47,712 nt of DNA from CAZWSE01 sp964636575 (GTDB lineage: Bacteria > Pseudomonadota > Alphaproteobacteria > Rhodobacterales > Rhodobacteraceae): contig CAZWSE010000010.1 of assembly GCA_964636575.1 (NCBI GenBank), positions 1-47,712 on the forward strand. Reading direction: 5' to 3'. The position numbers and the translations under genes were made by a program. The notes below the pieces were generated by a model. That model saw only the letters and a program-made list of their open reading frames with translations, was not told the DNA's origin and searched no databases. Positions 35,888-43,999 of this stretch are shown here, one piece after another. Within the stretch, counting starts at the first letter, position 1. The number at the start of each line of letters is the position of its first letter.

Positions 35888-37504
35888 ATGACCCAATTTA
35901 TCAATTCCAAAGAGACCCTTATCACAGACGCCGTTGATGGAGTGATTGAAACATCTGGCGGCGCTTTGGCGCGGTTGGACGGGTATCCACATATCAAAGT
36001 TGTCTGCCGAACGGACTGGGACCGATCTAAAGTGGCCTTGATTTCTGGCGGCGGGTCTGGACATGAGCCTTCGCATGCAGGGTTTGTTGGGAAAGGTATG
36101 CTGGCCGCGGCCGTCTGTGGTGAAGTGTTCGCATCACCCTCTGTTGATGCGGTATTGGCTGCAATTCTGGCCGTGACCGGAGACGCGGGCTGCCTGTTGA
36201 TCATTAAGAATTACACCGGTGATCGATTGAACTTTGGCTTGGCCGCAGAACGTGCCCGTGCCTTTGGATTGAAAGTGGCCCTCGTGATTGTCGGCGACGA
36301 CATAGCCTTGCCGGATTTGCACCAGCCGCGCGGTGTCGCGGGCACCTTGTTCGTTCACAAGATCGCGGGGGCCTTGGCGGAACAAGGTGCGGATCTGGAA
36401 ACCGTTCAAAAGGCCGCACAAACAGTGCTCGATAGCGCGGCTTCGATTGGGATGTCTTTAGACACCTGCACGATGCCCGGTTCCAAGAAAGAAGACCGAA
36501 TTCCTGAGGAAATGGCGGAACTTGGGTTGGGTATTCATGGTGAAGCCGGTGTTGAGCAAGTGGCACTCAGTGGTGCGAAGCAGGCAATGGATTTGATGCT
36601 TGATAAGCTTTCGGGTCATATCGGCAAAGGCCCACATGTGGCTCTTCTCAACAACCTTGGTGGCACAACGCCGCTAGAAATGAGCATCTTGGCCCATGAG
36701 CTTGCGAACAACCCAAAGGCCAAGAACATCAAGTTTGTTGTTGGACCCGCTGCCTTGATGACCGCGTTGGACATGCACGGGTTTTCGGTCTCTGTCTTAC
36801 CAGTTACATCTGAAAACAAGTCGTTGCTGGTTGCCCCCGTTGGCGTTTCAGCTTGGCCCGGAATGATCGATATTAGCCCGGTACAGGTTCAGCCGCTTCC
36901 TGACGGATTGTCACCGATCCAACCAAGTCCGTCGACCAACCCGGATGTTAATGCCCTCATTGAACGGGTGTGTGATCTGTTAATCGCATCCGAAACCGAT
37001 CTGAACGCGTTGGATGCGAAATCTGGAGACGGTGACACAGGCAGTACACTGACCACTGCCGCGCAGGCCATGAAGGCTTCGCTGGACCGCATGCCATTGG
37101 CAGATTTGACCCAGCTTTTTCGGGCTATCAGCAACGAATTAAGCCAGACCATGGGCGGATCATCAGGTATTATTCTGTCAATCTTCTTCGGGGCGACCGG
37201 CGATGCTTGCGCCAACGGAAAACCTGCTGTCGATGCCCTTATGGCCGGACTGGAACGGATTAGCGAAGTTGGTGGAGCAAAACTGGGCGATCGTACCATG
37301 ATCGACGCTCTGGACCCGGCCCTTAAGGCCTTGCCAAATGGTCTGCCAGCTGCGGCCAAGGCTGCTCGGATTGGTGCGGACGCGACCGCAAAAATTGCGC
37401 GTGCGAAAGCGGGCAGGTCTGCCTATGTTCCAGAAGATAACTTGATCGGGCATAATGATCCGGGCGCTGAAGCGGTGGCGCGTCTTTTTGAAGCTTTGAC
37501 CTGA
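35888..37504 (+). CDS. Dihydroxyacetone-kinase-family enzyme (DhaK-DhaL fusion), possible ketose kinase
   Basis: A 538-residue ATP-dependent kinase with both DAK domains in one chain. DhaK domain, residues 1 to about 330: GGGSGHEPSHAGFVGKGML, the NYTGDRLNF segment and the histidine that binds the ketose carbonyl in LGLGIHGEAG. DhaL domain, about 350-538: metal-binding aspartates in LDAKSGDGDTGSTL and MGGSSGIILSIFFGATG. Family members phosphorylate dihydroxyacetone; relatives act on D- or L-erythrulose. Given its place between a sugar importer and sugar-modifying enzymes, a C4 ketose is as likely as dihydroxyacetone. AAGGA lies upstream of ATG 35888. Confidence 0.87.
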   Translation: MTQFINSKETLITDAVDGVIETSGGALARLDGYPHIKVVCRTDWDRSKVALISGGGSGHEPSHAGFVGKGMLAAAVCGEVFASPSVDAVLAAILAVTGDAGCLLIIKNYTGDRLNFGLAAERARAFGLKVALVIVGDDIALPDLHQPRGVAGTLFVHKIAGALAEQGADLETVQKAAQTVLDSAASIGMSLDTCTMPGSKKEDRIPEEMAELGLGIHGEAGVEQVALSGAKQAMDLMLDKLSGHIGKGPHVALLNNLGGTTPLEMSILAHELANNPKAKNIKFVVGPAALMTALDMHGFSVSVLPVTSENKSLLVAPVGVSAWPGMIDISPVQVQPLPDGLSPIQPSPSTNPDVNALIERVCDLLIASETDLNALDAKSGDGDTGSTLTTAAQAMKASLDRMPLADLTQLFRAISNELSQTMGGSSGIILSIFFGATGDACANGKPAVDALMAGLERISEVGGAKLGDRTMIDALDPALKALPNGLPAAAKAARIGADATAKIARAKAGRSAYVPEDNLIGHNDPGAEAVARLFEALT

Positions 37505-37518
37505 ATTTTGGTATCGAA

Positions 37519-38574
37519 ATGAGCGGAGACAACAGATCAAAATCCAAGCCGACATCTCAGGATGTTGCCCGCGTCGCGCGGGTCAGCTTGGCCACGGTTG
37601 ATCGTGTCTTGAACAAACGTGACGGGGTGCGTGAGAAAACTGTAGAGCGGGTCAATGGGGCGATTGAAAAGCTTGGATACGTTCGCGATGTCTCGGCTGC
37701 AAATCTCGCCAGACAGCGCACGTACCGGTTCGTTTTCGTGCTGCCGGACGGGCAGGGACAATTCCTGACCGGGCTCAGGCAGTCTATTGCCGAAGCGGTG
37801 GAAAATGCGCTCTACGACCGAATATCTGCACGTACCATTTTGATCTCAAGCCGCGATCAGATTTCATTGGCCAGATCGCTAAAGTCCCTCGACGCATCCG
37901 AGATTGATGGGCTGGCAATAATGGCGCATGAAACCCCGATTGTGCGCGACACGATTGCGCGGCTCAAAAAGCAAGGCGTCGCGGTCGTATCGCTCGTCGC
38001 CGACCAACCAAATTCCGAGCGCGATCATTTCGTGGGCTTTGACAACCTCTATGCAGGTCGCACTGCGGCAACCTTGCTTGGACGCTTTGTGGGGGCACGC
38101 AAAGGGAAGGTCGCGATCGTTGTCACGTCGATGCATGCACGCGACATGATCGAACGGCGTTTGGGCTTTGACAAAGTGATAGCTGAGCAATTCCCGAACC
38201 TGAGCCCGCTTCCAAGTATCGAAGCCTATGATGACCCGCAAACCGCGTATGAATTGACCTTGCGATGTCTGAAAGCCAACGCTGACGTAGTTGCTGTCTA
38301 TTCAGTTGGTGCCAGCGTGCGTGGTATTGCCGATGCGCTTGAGATGTTTAGTGCACCCTCGCGGATTGTTTGCATTGATCACGAACTGACAGATAATTCT
38401 CGCGCTTTGTTGGATCAGGGCGTTGTGGATGCAGTAATAAATCAAAATACCGGCCATCTCGCGCGCAGTGCTCTACGTGTGATGCGTGCCAAGTGCGATG
38501 CCGCTCCAGTTCTTGCCAGTCAGGAACACATTCGCATCGAAGTTCTGATCAAAGAGAATTTGCCACGAGCTTAA
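37519..38574 (+). CDS. LacI-family transcriptional regulator
   Basis: A 351-residue regulator with an N-terminal LacI helix-turn-helix (TSQDVARVARVSLATVDRVLNKRDGVREKT) and hinge (SAANLARQRTYRFVFVLP), then a periplasmic-binding-protein-like effector domain. The hinge helix has SAANLAR where LacI proteins usually have ANxxAR. The effector part resembles the ribose/xylose-type sensors (VGFDNLYAGRTAATLLGRF). It lies inside the operon, 14 bases after the kinase gene, and probably acts on the two palindromes at 30173-30218. This would be autoregulation through the whole operon. Confidence 0.88.
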   Translation: MSGDNRSKSKPTSQDVARVARVSLATVDRVLNKRDGVREKTVERVNGAIEKLGYVRDVSAANLARQRTYRFVFVLPDGQGQFLTGLRQSIAEAVENALYDRISARTILISSRDQISLARSLKSLDASEIDGLAIMAHETPIVRDTIARLKKQGVAVVSLVADQPNSERDHFVGFDNLYAGRTAATLLGRFVGARKGKVAIVVTSMHARDMIERRLGFDKVIAEQFPNLSPLPSIEAYDDPQTAYELTLRCLKANADVVAVYSVGASVRGIADALEMFSAPSRIVCIDHELTDNSRALLDQGVVDAVINQNTGHLARSALRVMRAKCDAAPVLASQEHIRIEVLIKENLPRA

Positions 38575-38607
38575 CAAGAAACCAGTCAAAACCCGTGAGG
38601 ACCCAAC

Positions 38608-39663
38608 ATGAAAACCATAAAAGGCCCAGCTTTGTTCTTAGCGCAATTCGCAGGCGACGAAGCCCCCTTTAACTCATGGGACGCAATAACCAAATGGGCG
38701 GCAGACTGCGGGTACAAAGGCGTGCAGGTCCCTAGCTGGGACGCGCGGCTTTTCGATCTGGCGAAAGCGGCTGACAGCAAAGACTATTGCGACGAATTTA
38801 AGGGCCAAGCTGCCGAAAATGGAGTAGAGGTCACCGAGCTTTCGACCCACTTGCAAGGCCAGCTCGTCGCTGTGCATCCCGCTTATGACACGGCGTTCGA
38901 CGGCTTCGCGGATCCATCGGTGCATGGCAATCCTAAGGCGCGTCAGGAATGGGCGGTCGATCAAGTAATGAAAGCAATCTCTGCGTCGGCCAACATGGGG
39001 ATCAAAAATCACGTCTCATTTTCAGGCGCGCTTGCTTGGCCCTACATCTATCCTTGGCCACAACGGCCAGCAGGCCTGATCGAGACCGCCTTTGATGAGC
39101 TTGCAAAGCGCTGGAGGCCAATTCTGGACCATGGCGAGGATAATGACGTTAATATCTGTTACGAAATCCACCCTGGCGAAGATTTGCACGACGGTGTGAC
39201 CTTTGAGATGTTTCTTGAGCGTGTCGACAATCACGCCCGCTGCAACATGCTCTATGACCCAAGCCACTATGTGTTGCAGTGTCTCGACTACCTCGAAAAC
39301 ATCGACATCTACAAAGATCGCATCAAGATGTTTCACGTCAAAGACGCAGAATTCAATCCAACAGGCAAACAGGGGGTCTATTCGGGCTATCAGCCTTGGG
39401 TCGATCGGGCAGGGCGGTTTCGGTCTCTTGGCGACGGACAGGTTGATTTCAAAGCCATTTTTTCGAAGCTGTCAGCGATGGATTTTGATGGTTGGGCCGT
39501 CGTTGAATGGGAATGCTGCCTAAAGCACCCTGAGGATGGCGCACGTGAAGGCGCTCAGTTTGTGAAGGATCATATCATTCGAGTAACCGAACGCGCGTTT
39601 GACGACTTTGCAGATGGCGGAACCGACGAAGCGGCCAACCGAAAAATGATGGGGATCAGCTAA
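38608..39663 (+). CDS. Sugar phosphate isomerase/epimerase-like TIM-barrel enzyme
   Basis: A 351-residue protein of the xylose isomerase-like TIM-barrel superfamily. Metal-ligand motifs are visible: ICYEIHPGEDLHDG (Glu), MLYDPSHYVLQ (Asp, His), MFHVKDAEFNP (His, Asp) and AVVEWECCLKHP (Glu near the end). Such enzymes isomerise, epimerise, dehydrate or decarboxylate sugars and oxo-sugars. The stop shares one base with the start of the Gfo/Idh dehydrogenase (TAATG), so the pair probably acts in sequence on one substrate. Known examples of such pairs process 3-keto sugars; the actual reaction here is unknown. Confidence 0.82.
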   Translation: MKTIKGPALFLAQFAGDEAPFNSWDAITKWAADCGYKGVQVPSWDARLFDLAKAADSKDYCDEFKGQAAENGVEVTELSTHLQGQLVAVHPAYDTAFDGFADPSVHGNPKARQEWAVDQVMKAISASANMGIKNHVSFSGALAWPYIYPWPQRPAGLIETAFDELAKRWRPILDHGEDNDVNICYEIHPGEDLHDGVTFEMFLERVDNHARCNMLYDPSHYVLQCLDYLENIDIYKDRIKMFHVKDAEFNPTGKQGVYSGYQPWVDRAGRFRSLGDGQVDFKAIFSKLSAMDFDGWAVVEWECCLKHPEDGAREGAQFVKDHIIRVTERAFDDFADGGTDEAANRKMMGIS

Positions 39664-40787
39664 TGGCACGTATCAGATTGGGAATGGTCGGTGGCGGCAA
39701 TGACGCCTTCATCGGCGGCGTCCACCGTATCGCGTCACGCATTGACGACCGTTATGAATTGGTCGCTGGCGCGCTTTCTTCGACACCGGAAAAGTCGCAA
39801 GCCTCTGGCGAAGCTCTCGGCCTGCCGCGGATCTATGATGACTTCAAGTCGATGGCCATCCGCGAAGCCCGACTGAAAAATGGGATCGAGGCTGTTGCAA
39901 TTGTCACGCCAAACCATGTGCACTATGCCGCCGCGCGTGAGTTTCTGAAGCGTGGCATTCACGTTATCTGTGACAAACCGCTGACCTCTACGCTGGGGGA
40001 CGCCAAAAAGCTAGTGAAGGCTGCGGAAAGCTCCGACGCATTGTTTGTCCTCACGCACAATTACACCGGCTACCCGATGGTTCGGCAAGCGCGCGAAATG
40101 GTTCAAGCCGACAAGATTGGCAAGATACGCGTGGTGCAAGTCGAATACCCGCAAGACTGGTTGACACAACACGAGGAGTTCAAACAGGCCGAATGGCGCA
40201 CCGACCCAGAACGCTCAGGTGCAGGCGGGTCTACAGGCGATATTGGAACCCATGCGCACAACTTGGTCGGTTTTATAACGGGGTTAACTGTCAAAAGTCT
40301 CGCGGCTGATTTGGATGCATTTGTTCCTGGCCGACGCGTCGATGACAATGGTCATGTCATGCTCAGATTCAATGGTGGTGCAAAAGGCATGCTGTGGTGT
40401 TCGCAAGTGGCTCCGGGCAACGAGAATGCACTCAAGATCCGCGTATATGGCGAAAAGGGTGGTCTGGAATGGGCACAAGAAGATCCCAACCGCTTGTGGT
40501 ACACGCCCTTTGGTGAACCGAAACAGATGATCACCCGCAACGGTTCGGGCGCAGGTGAAAGTGCAGCCAGAATGAGCCGCGTCCCACCCGGCCACCCCGA
40601 AGGATACCTTGAAGCCTTTGCCAACATCTATGGCGAAGCCGCCGACGCCATCGAAGCAAAAAACAATGGCACTGCGGTCTCATCTGAAACGGTTTTCCCA
40701 ACGATCTTAGACGGTCTAAAAGGGGTTCAATTCATCGACGCCTGCGTGAGATCTTCGGCACGTAACGCGGCATGGGTGGATATTTGA
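39663..40787 (+). CDS. Gfo/Idh/MocA-family NAD(P)-dependent sugar dehydrogenase
   Basis: A 374-residue oxidoreductase. N-terminal Rossmann motif GMVGGGNDAFIGGVHR; VTPNHVHYAAAREFL; the catalytic-lysine segment CDKPLTST (EKP-type motif); and STGDIGTHAHNL in the substrate domain with Asp and His. The family oxidises a ring or chain hydroxyl of sugars, inositols or glycosides. It ends the operon that begins at 30296. A short inverted repeat GCACC/GGTGC (40795-40807) follows the stop, without a T-tract. Confidence 0.87.
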   Translation: MARIRLGMVGGGNDAFIGGVHRIASRIDDRYELVAGALSSTPEKSQASGEALGLPRIYDDFKSMAIREARLKNGIEAVAIVTPNHVHYAAAREFLKRGIHVICDKPLTSTLGDAKKLVKAAESSDALFVLTHNYTGYPMVRQAREMVQADKIGKIRVVQVEYPQDWLTQHEEFKQAEWRTDPERSGAGGSTGDIGTHAHNLVGFITGLTVKSLAADLDAFVPGRRVDDNGHVMLRFNGGAKGMLWCSQVAPGNENALKIRVYGEKGGLEWAQEDPNRLWYTPFGEPKQMITRNGSGAGESAARMSRVPPGHPEGYLEAFANIYGEAADAIEAKNNGTAVSSETVFPTILDGLKGVQFIDACVRSSARNAAWVDI

Positions 40788-41160
40788 AAAGTAGGCACCT
40801 GCGGTGCAGTCGTCTGGGTCGGCGGAATGCGGCGCCTCGCACAAAGGTCCGCGACGGGTACCCGCGCCCAAGTTTCGCAGCTGCTGAATGGCTGCTAAGG
40901 GCCGATCGCAACCATTTTCAGTGTGATCGCGTTTGGCTTAGTCATTCTCGGCCTTGTTGCTTTTTCACCCTTGAAGCAAACGGTATCTCGAAGAGCGGGT
41001 GTTGTGTAATGTTTAAGCCCCCATTTTTCTAAGAGTAAGTTGTGAGTTTCATCACGTATCACCTACATGCTGAGTTTTTCATTTTGTTTGATAATACATT
41101 GCGTACGGCTTCGTGCTGTATCACTCGGCATCATGCCGTTACCCACAAAAAGCAGACAAA
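40788..41160. other. Intergenic region before the integrase remnant
   Basis: 373 bases, AT-rich in its second half (about 41010-41100), unlike the surrounding genes. It contains a 13-base palindrome CGGCATCATGCCG (41126-41138) just upstream of the integrase fragment and an open stretch at 40899-41009 that would encode one hydrophobic helix (IATIFSVIAFGLVILGLVAF), without a clear start. This is best read as decayed DNA at the edge of a former mobile element. Confidence 0.45.
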
Positions 41161-41514
41161 ATGCCAAAGCTCACAGAGACCTTCGTAAGAAAGGTTCCAC
41201 AGACAGAATCCGCAACAGACAAGCATTGGGATGGTGAGATCAGAGGCCTTGTTCTCTTCGTTGGGAAGAAGGCAAAGACTTGGTGTTTCCAGATGGATGT
41301 AGCGGATCAGACGAGTTGGGTTTTGATTGGAAGGCATCCTATCATTTCAGCTGATGCGGCGCACCAAACGGCACTGGGCTTTGCACTGGAATGGGGCAGG
41401 GGCGCTGGCAAGAGGATCCAAATCGGTGCCCCTACGCTGCAAGCTTCCATTGATACGTATCTTGCTCGACCAAAGTTTCGATCGTCAAAGGTACTCATAG
41501 GGTGTTCTCGATAG
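41161..41514 (+). pseudogene. Truncated tyrosine-type integrase (N-terminal fragment)
   Basis: A 117-residue frame that matches only the beginning of phage/island integrases of the arm-DNA-binding (DUF4102-like) type. It starts MPKLTETFVRKVP, continues with the beta-sheet part (GLVLFVGKKAKTWCFQM, WVLIGRHPIISADAAHQTALGFA) and ends at the start of the core-binding helices (TLQASIDTYLARPKFRSS). The catalytic domain with its Arg-His-Arg-Tyr residues is missing; the frame stops at 41514 and a different gene follows within 10 bases. It cannot be active. It marks an old island insertion or deletion between the sugar operon and the monooxygenase island. Confidence 0.75.
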
Positions 41515-41522
41515 GTGACAGT

Positions 41523-41819
41523 TTATGTTTCGGGCAAGCCGTCAACTATGACAATGTTGGCGGTACAAGCACCTGATCGCTGGCTGCGCGCTTCCCTGTA
41601 TTCGGGTGAATTGTAGCACGCCAAGGCTTGTGCCTTGCTTTCAAATTCAACGACCACGTGCCGCTGCCACGCGTTCCCCTCAAGCGATGTTGCATCACCG
41701 CCGCGCACAAGGAAACGCGCGCCGTATTTGGCAAAGGCTTCGGGGGCAAGCGCTTGATAGCTTGCATAAGCGTCGGGCTCAGTCACCGTGACAAAAGCAA
41801 TCCAATATCCCTTAGTCAT
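41523..41819 (-). CDS. DUF1330 family protein
   Basis: A 98-residue alpha/beta ferredoxin-fold-like protein of the DUF1330 family: MTKGYWIAFVTVTEPDAYASY, then YGARFLVRGGDATSLEG and the closing VVEFESKAQALACYNSPEYREAR motif typical of the family. Function is unknown; relatives sit in catabolic operons and resemble small mono-oxygenase or isomerase folds. Start at 41819 was chosen because MTKGYW is the usual N-terminus; it overlaps the end of the GntR gene by 8 bases, so both are one transcript. Confidence 0.85.
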   Translation of the reverse strand: MTKGYWIAFVTVTEPDAYASYQALAPEAFAKYGARFLVRGGDATSLEGNAWQRHVVVEFESKAQALACYNSPEYREARSQRSGACTANIVIVDGLPET

Positions 41820-42507
41820 CGCTTGCCGCCTCATTGCTCAAAAAACGCTGTGCTGTTGTGGACGCATCAAGAATATGGGCGTGCACAGCGGCCCGAGCGG
41901 CGTCAGCATCGCGGCTGACTATGGCCTCAAAAATCGCAATCATATGGCTTATACCCGGCTTCGGGCGGTCTTTTGCGGATAGCGTGAGAACCCGTAGGCG
42001 GCTGATCCGTCCATTCAAGCGCTGTACGATATCCCAAGCAATCAAATGGCCAGCTTCGCTGAAGATGATCTCGTAAAATCGAGTGGTTGCCCGCATGACG
42101 CCGATCCATTCGGAATCATCCATCGTTGCGTTGAGCGCCGCCAATGCATCGTCCAATCGTTTAACAAAGTCACCGCTGTAACGCTGCGCGCAAACAGCAG
42201 CGGCAGAGCCTTCCAGTTGCTCGCGGATTTCATAGATTTGCTCGGCTTGATCCCAGTCCAGCAAGGCAACGATAGGGCCACGGTTTGGGATGATCTCAAC
42301 CAAGCCCTCAGCTTCCAGATAGCGGATCGTTTCACGGACGACCGTGCGACTTACGCCAAGCTGATCACAAAGTGGTCTCTCGACCAATCTTTCACCGGGG
42401 GCGAAGTGGCCCTCGATGATAGCCGTGCGCATCCGCTCTTGCACGATATCGCGCAGGGTTTGAGGCGCATGTTCGATCTTGGGGAGGTCGGATTTCTCAA
42501 TATTCAT
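41812..42507 (-). CDS. GntR-family transcriptional regulator (FCD/FadR type)
   Basis: A 231-residue regulator from ATG 42507 (247 residues if ATG 42555 is used). The N-terminal winged helix includes LRDIVQERMRTAIIEGHFAPGERL, then LCDQLGVSRTVVRETIRYLEAEGLVE. The C-terminal all-helical FCD domain binds carboxylates or similar effectors, with metal-ligand-type histidines in the last third. I favour 42507 because a candidate operator lies at 42565-42574, which would leave almost no leader for the upstream ATG, and GGAGG is present (although about 14 bases away). It is divergent from the monooxygenase operon and probably represses it. Confidence 0.85.
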   Translation of the reverse strand: MNIEKSDLPKIEHAPQTLRDIVQERMRTAIIEGHFAPGERLVERPLCDQLGVSRTVVRETIRYLEAEGLVEIIPNRGPIVALLDWDQAEQIYEIREQLEGSAAAVCAQRYSGDFVKRLDDALAALNATMDDSEWIGVMRATTRFYEIIFSEAGHLIAWDIVQRLNGRISRLRVLTLSAKDRPKPGISHMIAIFEAIVSRDADAARAAVHAHILDASTTAQRFLSNEAASDD

Positions 42508-42548
42508 GCGGGTTTTATAGTCCTCCGCCGGCGGGGTCTCAAGCAATA

Positions 42549-42574
42549 TTGACATATGGTCTTATGGTATACCA
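42549..42574. promoter_or_regulatory. Candidate GntR operator and promoter between divergent genes
   Basis: TGGTATACCA (42565-42574) is a perfect 10-base palindrome of the form typical for FCD-type GntR regulators. A consensus -35 box TTGACA lies at 42549-42554 on the + strand, although no good -10 follows at 17 bases. A transcript starting near here would lead to the GTG start of the PF06684 gene at 42613. Confidence 0.55.
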
Positions 42575-42612
42575 GAGTATCGGAGGATTCGATCACTCAT
42601 AGGAACCCGCCC

Positions 42613-43215
42613 GTGCCCGCAGAAATCAGAAAGACACTTCTTCACATTGAAAACACGCTTGTTGAAGGTGGAAAGGCGGCCAAGAAACCGCTGGTTCTGA
42701 TCGCAGCGATGGCCGTTATCCGCAATCCTTGGTCGGGTCAGGGCTTTGTTGAAGATCTTTCGCCAGCCATCCGCGATTGCGCGTCAGACCTTGGCAAACT
42801 GCTAACAGACATGGTGCTTGAGGCCGCTGGTGGGGGTGACAGGGTCGAAGGATACGGAAAATCGGCGATTGTCGGGCTCAATGGTGAAATTGAGCACGCC
42901 TCTGCGCTGATCCATACGCTGCATTTTGGCAACCACTATCGCAATGCCGTTGGGGCGAAATCATATCTGTCGTTCTGTAACACTCGCGGCCCCGCGAATG
43001 CGCCGCTGATGATCCCGCTCATGGATAAAAACGATGGTGGGCGCAGGTCTCACTACCTGACGATCCAAACATCAGTGGCCGATGCGCCAGCGGCTGACGA
43101 AATTCTCATCGCCCTTGGGGCGTCCATCGGGGGTCGCCCGCATCACCGCATCGGTGATCGATACCAAGACCTCAAGGAACTGGGCCATGACGTTGACAAC
43201 CCTGCATCTGTCTAA
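42613..43215 (+). CDS. PF06684 (AA_synth, former DUF1185) protein
   Basis: A 200-residue protein of family PF06684, known from crystal structures of two members (one from Ruegeria pomeroyi) to have a variant of the bacterial chorismate-mutase fold, which is related to the YjgF/RidA fold. Conserved features: EIRKTLLHIENTLVEGGKAA at the N-terminus, AVIRNPWSGQGFVEDLSP, and GYGKSAIVGLNGEIEHASALIHT. Function unknown. I use GTG 42613, preceded by AGGA, because the family starts with this segment; the longer frame to 42556 would overlap the operator region. It heads the monooxygenase operon and could play the part RutC plays in the Rut pathway. Confidence 0.85.
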   Translation: MPAEIRKTLLHIENTLVEGGKAAKKPLVLIAAMAVIRNPWSGQGFVEDLSPAIRDCASDLGKLLTDMVLEAAGGGDRVEGYGKSAIVGLNGEIEHASALIHTLHFGNHYRNAVGAKSYLSFCNTRGPANAPLMIPLMDKNDGGRRSHYLTIQTSVADAPAADEILIALGASIGGRPHHRIGDRYQDLKELGHDVDNPASV

Positions 43216-43999
43216 CCCGAACACGACTGTTTCTTACTGCGACCAAGGCGCAGGCGAGCCTGTGGTCTTGCTGCATGGCGTCGGTATGCAATCGGCGGCT
43301 TGGGAACCGCAAATCGACGCCCTAAAATGCGGTAATCGCGTTATCGCTGTCGACCTGCCCGGACATGGCGGCAGCGATCCATTGCCCCAAGGCAGCACGT
43401 TGTCCGCGTTTGTTGTGTGGTTGGATGACGTTATCTCAACGCTAGACCTTGGGCATGTTAACCTTGCAGGGCATTCAATGGGTGCCCTGATCGCGGGGGG
43501 ATATGCGGCGACCTATCCCGAGATGACCAGACGTGTTGCACTTTTGAACGGGGTCTACCTTCGGGATGATGCAGCCAGCGCAGCAGTGATAGCCCGCGCG
43601 GCCGAGATTTGTCGCGGCAATGTCGACATCCAGACGCCGCTGGCGCGTTGGTTTGGCAGCTCATTGATTGACGGCGAAGTCCGAGGGCAGGTTTCTGACT
43701 GGCTTAATGCCGTAGATGTTGCAGCCTATGGAACGGCCTATTCTGCATTCGCCAATGGCGACAAGACCTATGCGGATGAGCTTTCCAACATTAGCTGCCC
43801 TTTTCTGGCGCTCACCGGGGACGGCGATCGTAACTCTACGCCTGAAATGTCCCAAGCCATGGCGGCTCAAGCTCAGAACGGCCAGGCGGTGGTGATCAAG
43901 GGGCACAGACACATGGTGAACCTTACAGCGGCGGAGCAAGTGAACACCCATCTTTTGGCGTGGCTTAAAAGGCCGGAAACCGGAAGGGACGTGCTGTGA
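43187..43999 (+). CDS. Alpha/beta hydrolase (RutD-like position)
   Basis: A 270-residue alpha/beta-hydrolase-fold enzyme. Oxyanion region VVLLHGVGMQSAAWEPQ; nucleophile S97 in AGHSMGAL; acid in LTGDGDRNSTPE; histidine in KGHRHMVNL. This gives a full Ser-Asp-His triad, so an active esterase, lactonase or C-N/C-C hydrolase. I take ATG 43187 (MTLTTLHLSN), with AAGGA 8 bases upstream; it overlaps the previous gene by 29 bases. Its place in the operon is like that of RutD, which hydrolyses the aminoacrylate-derived product in uracil breakdown. The substrate here is unknown. Confidence 0.86.
   Translation: MTLTTLHLSNPNTTVSYCDQGAGEPVVLLHGVGMQSAAWEPQIDALKCGNRVIAVDLPGHGGSDPLPQGSTLSAFVVWLDDVISTLDLGHVNLAGHSMGALIAGGYAATYPEMTRRVALLNGVYLRDDAASAAVIARAAEICRGNVDIQTPLARWFGSSLIDGEVRGQVSDWLNAVDVAAYGTAYSAFANGDKTYADELSNISCPFLALTGDGDRNSTPEMSQAMAAQAQNGQAVVIKGHRHMVNLTAAEQVNTHLLAWLKRPETGRDVL

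Noticed and set aside
40899..41009. Short frame encoding one hydrophobic helix
   Set aside because: No proper start or ribosome-binding site and only about 36 residues; could be chance or a gene remnant.
41126..41138. Palindrome CGGCATCATGCCG before the integrase fragment considered as an attachment site
   Set aside because: No second copy noticed and no tRNA nearby; could equally be an operator or chance.
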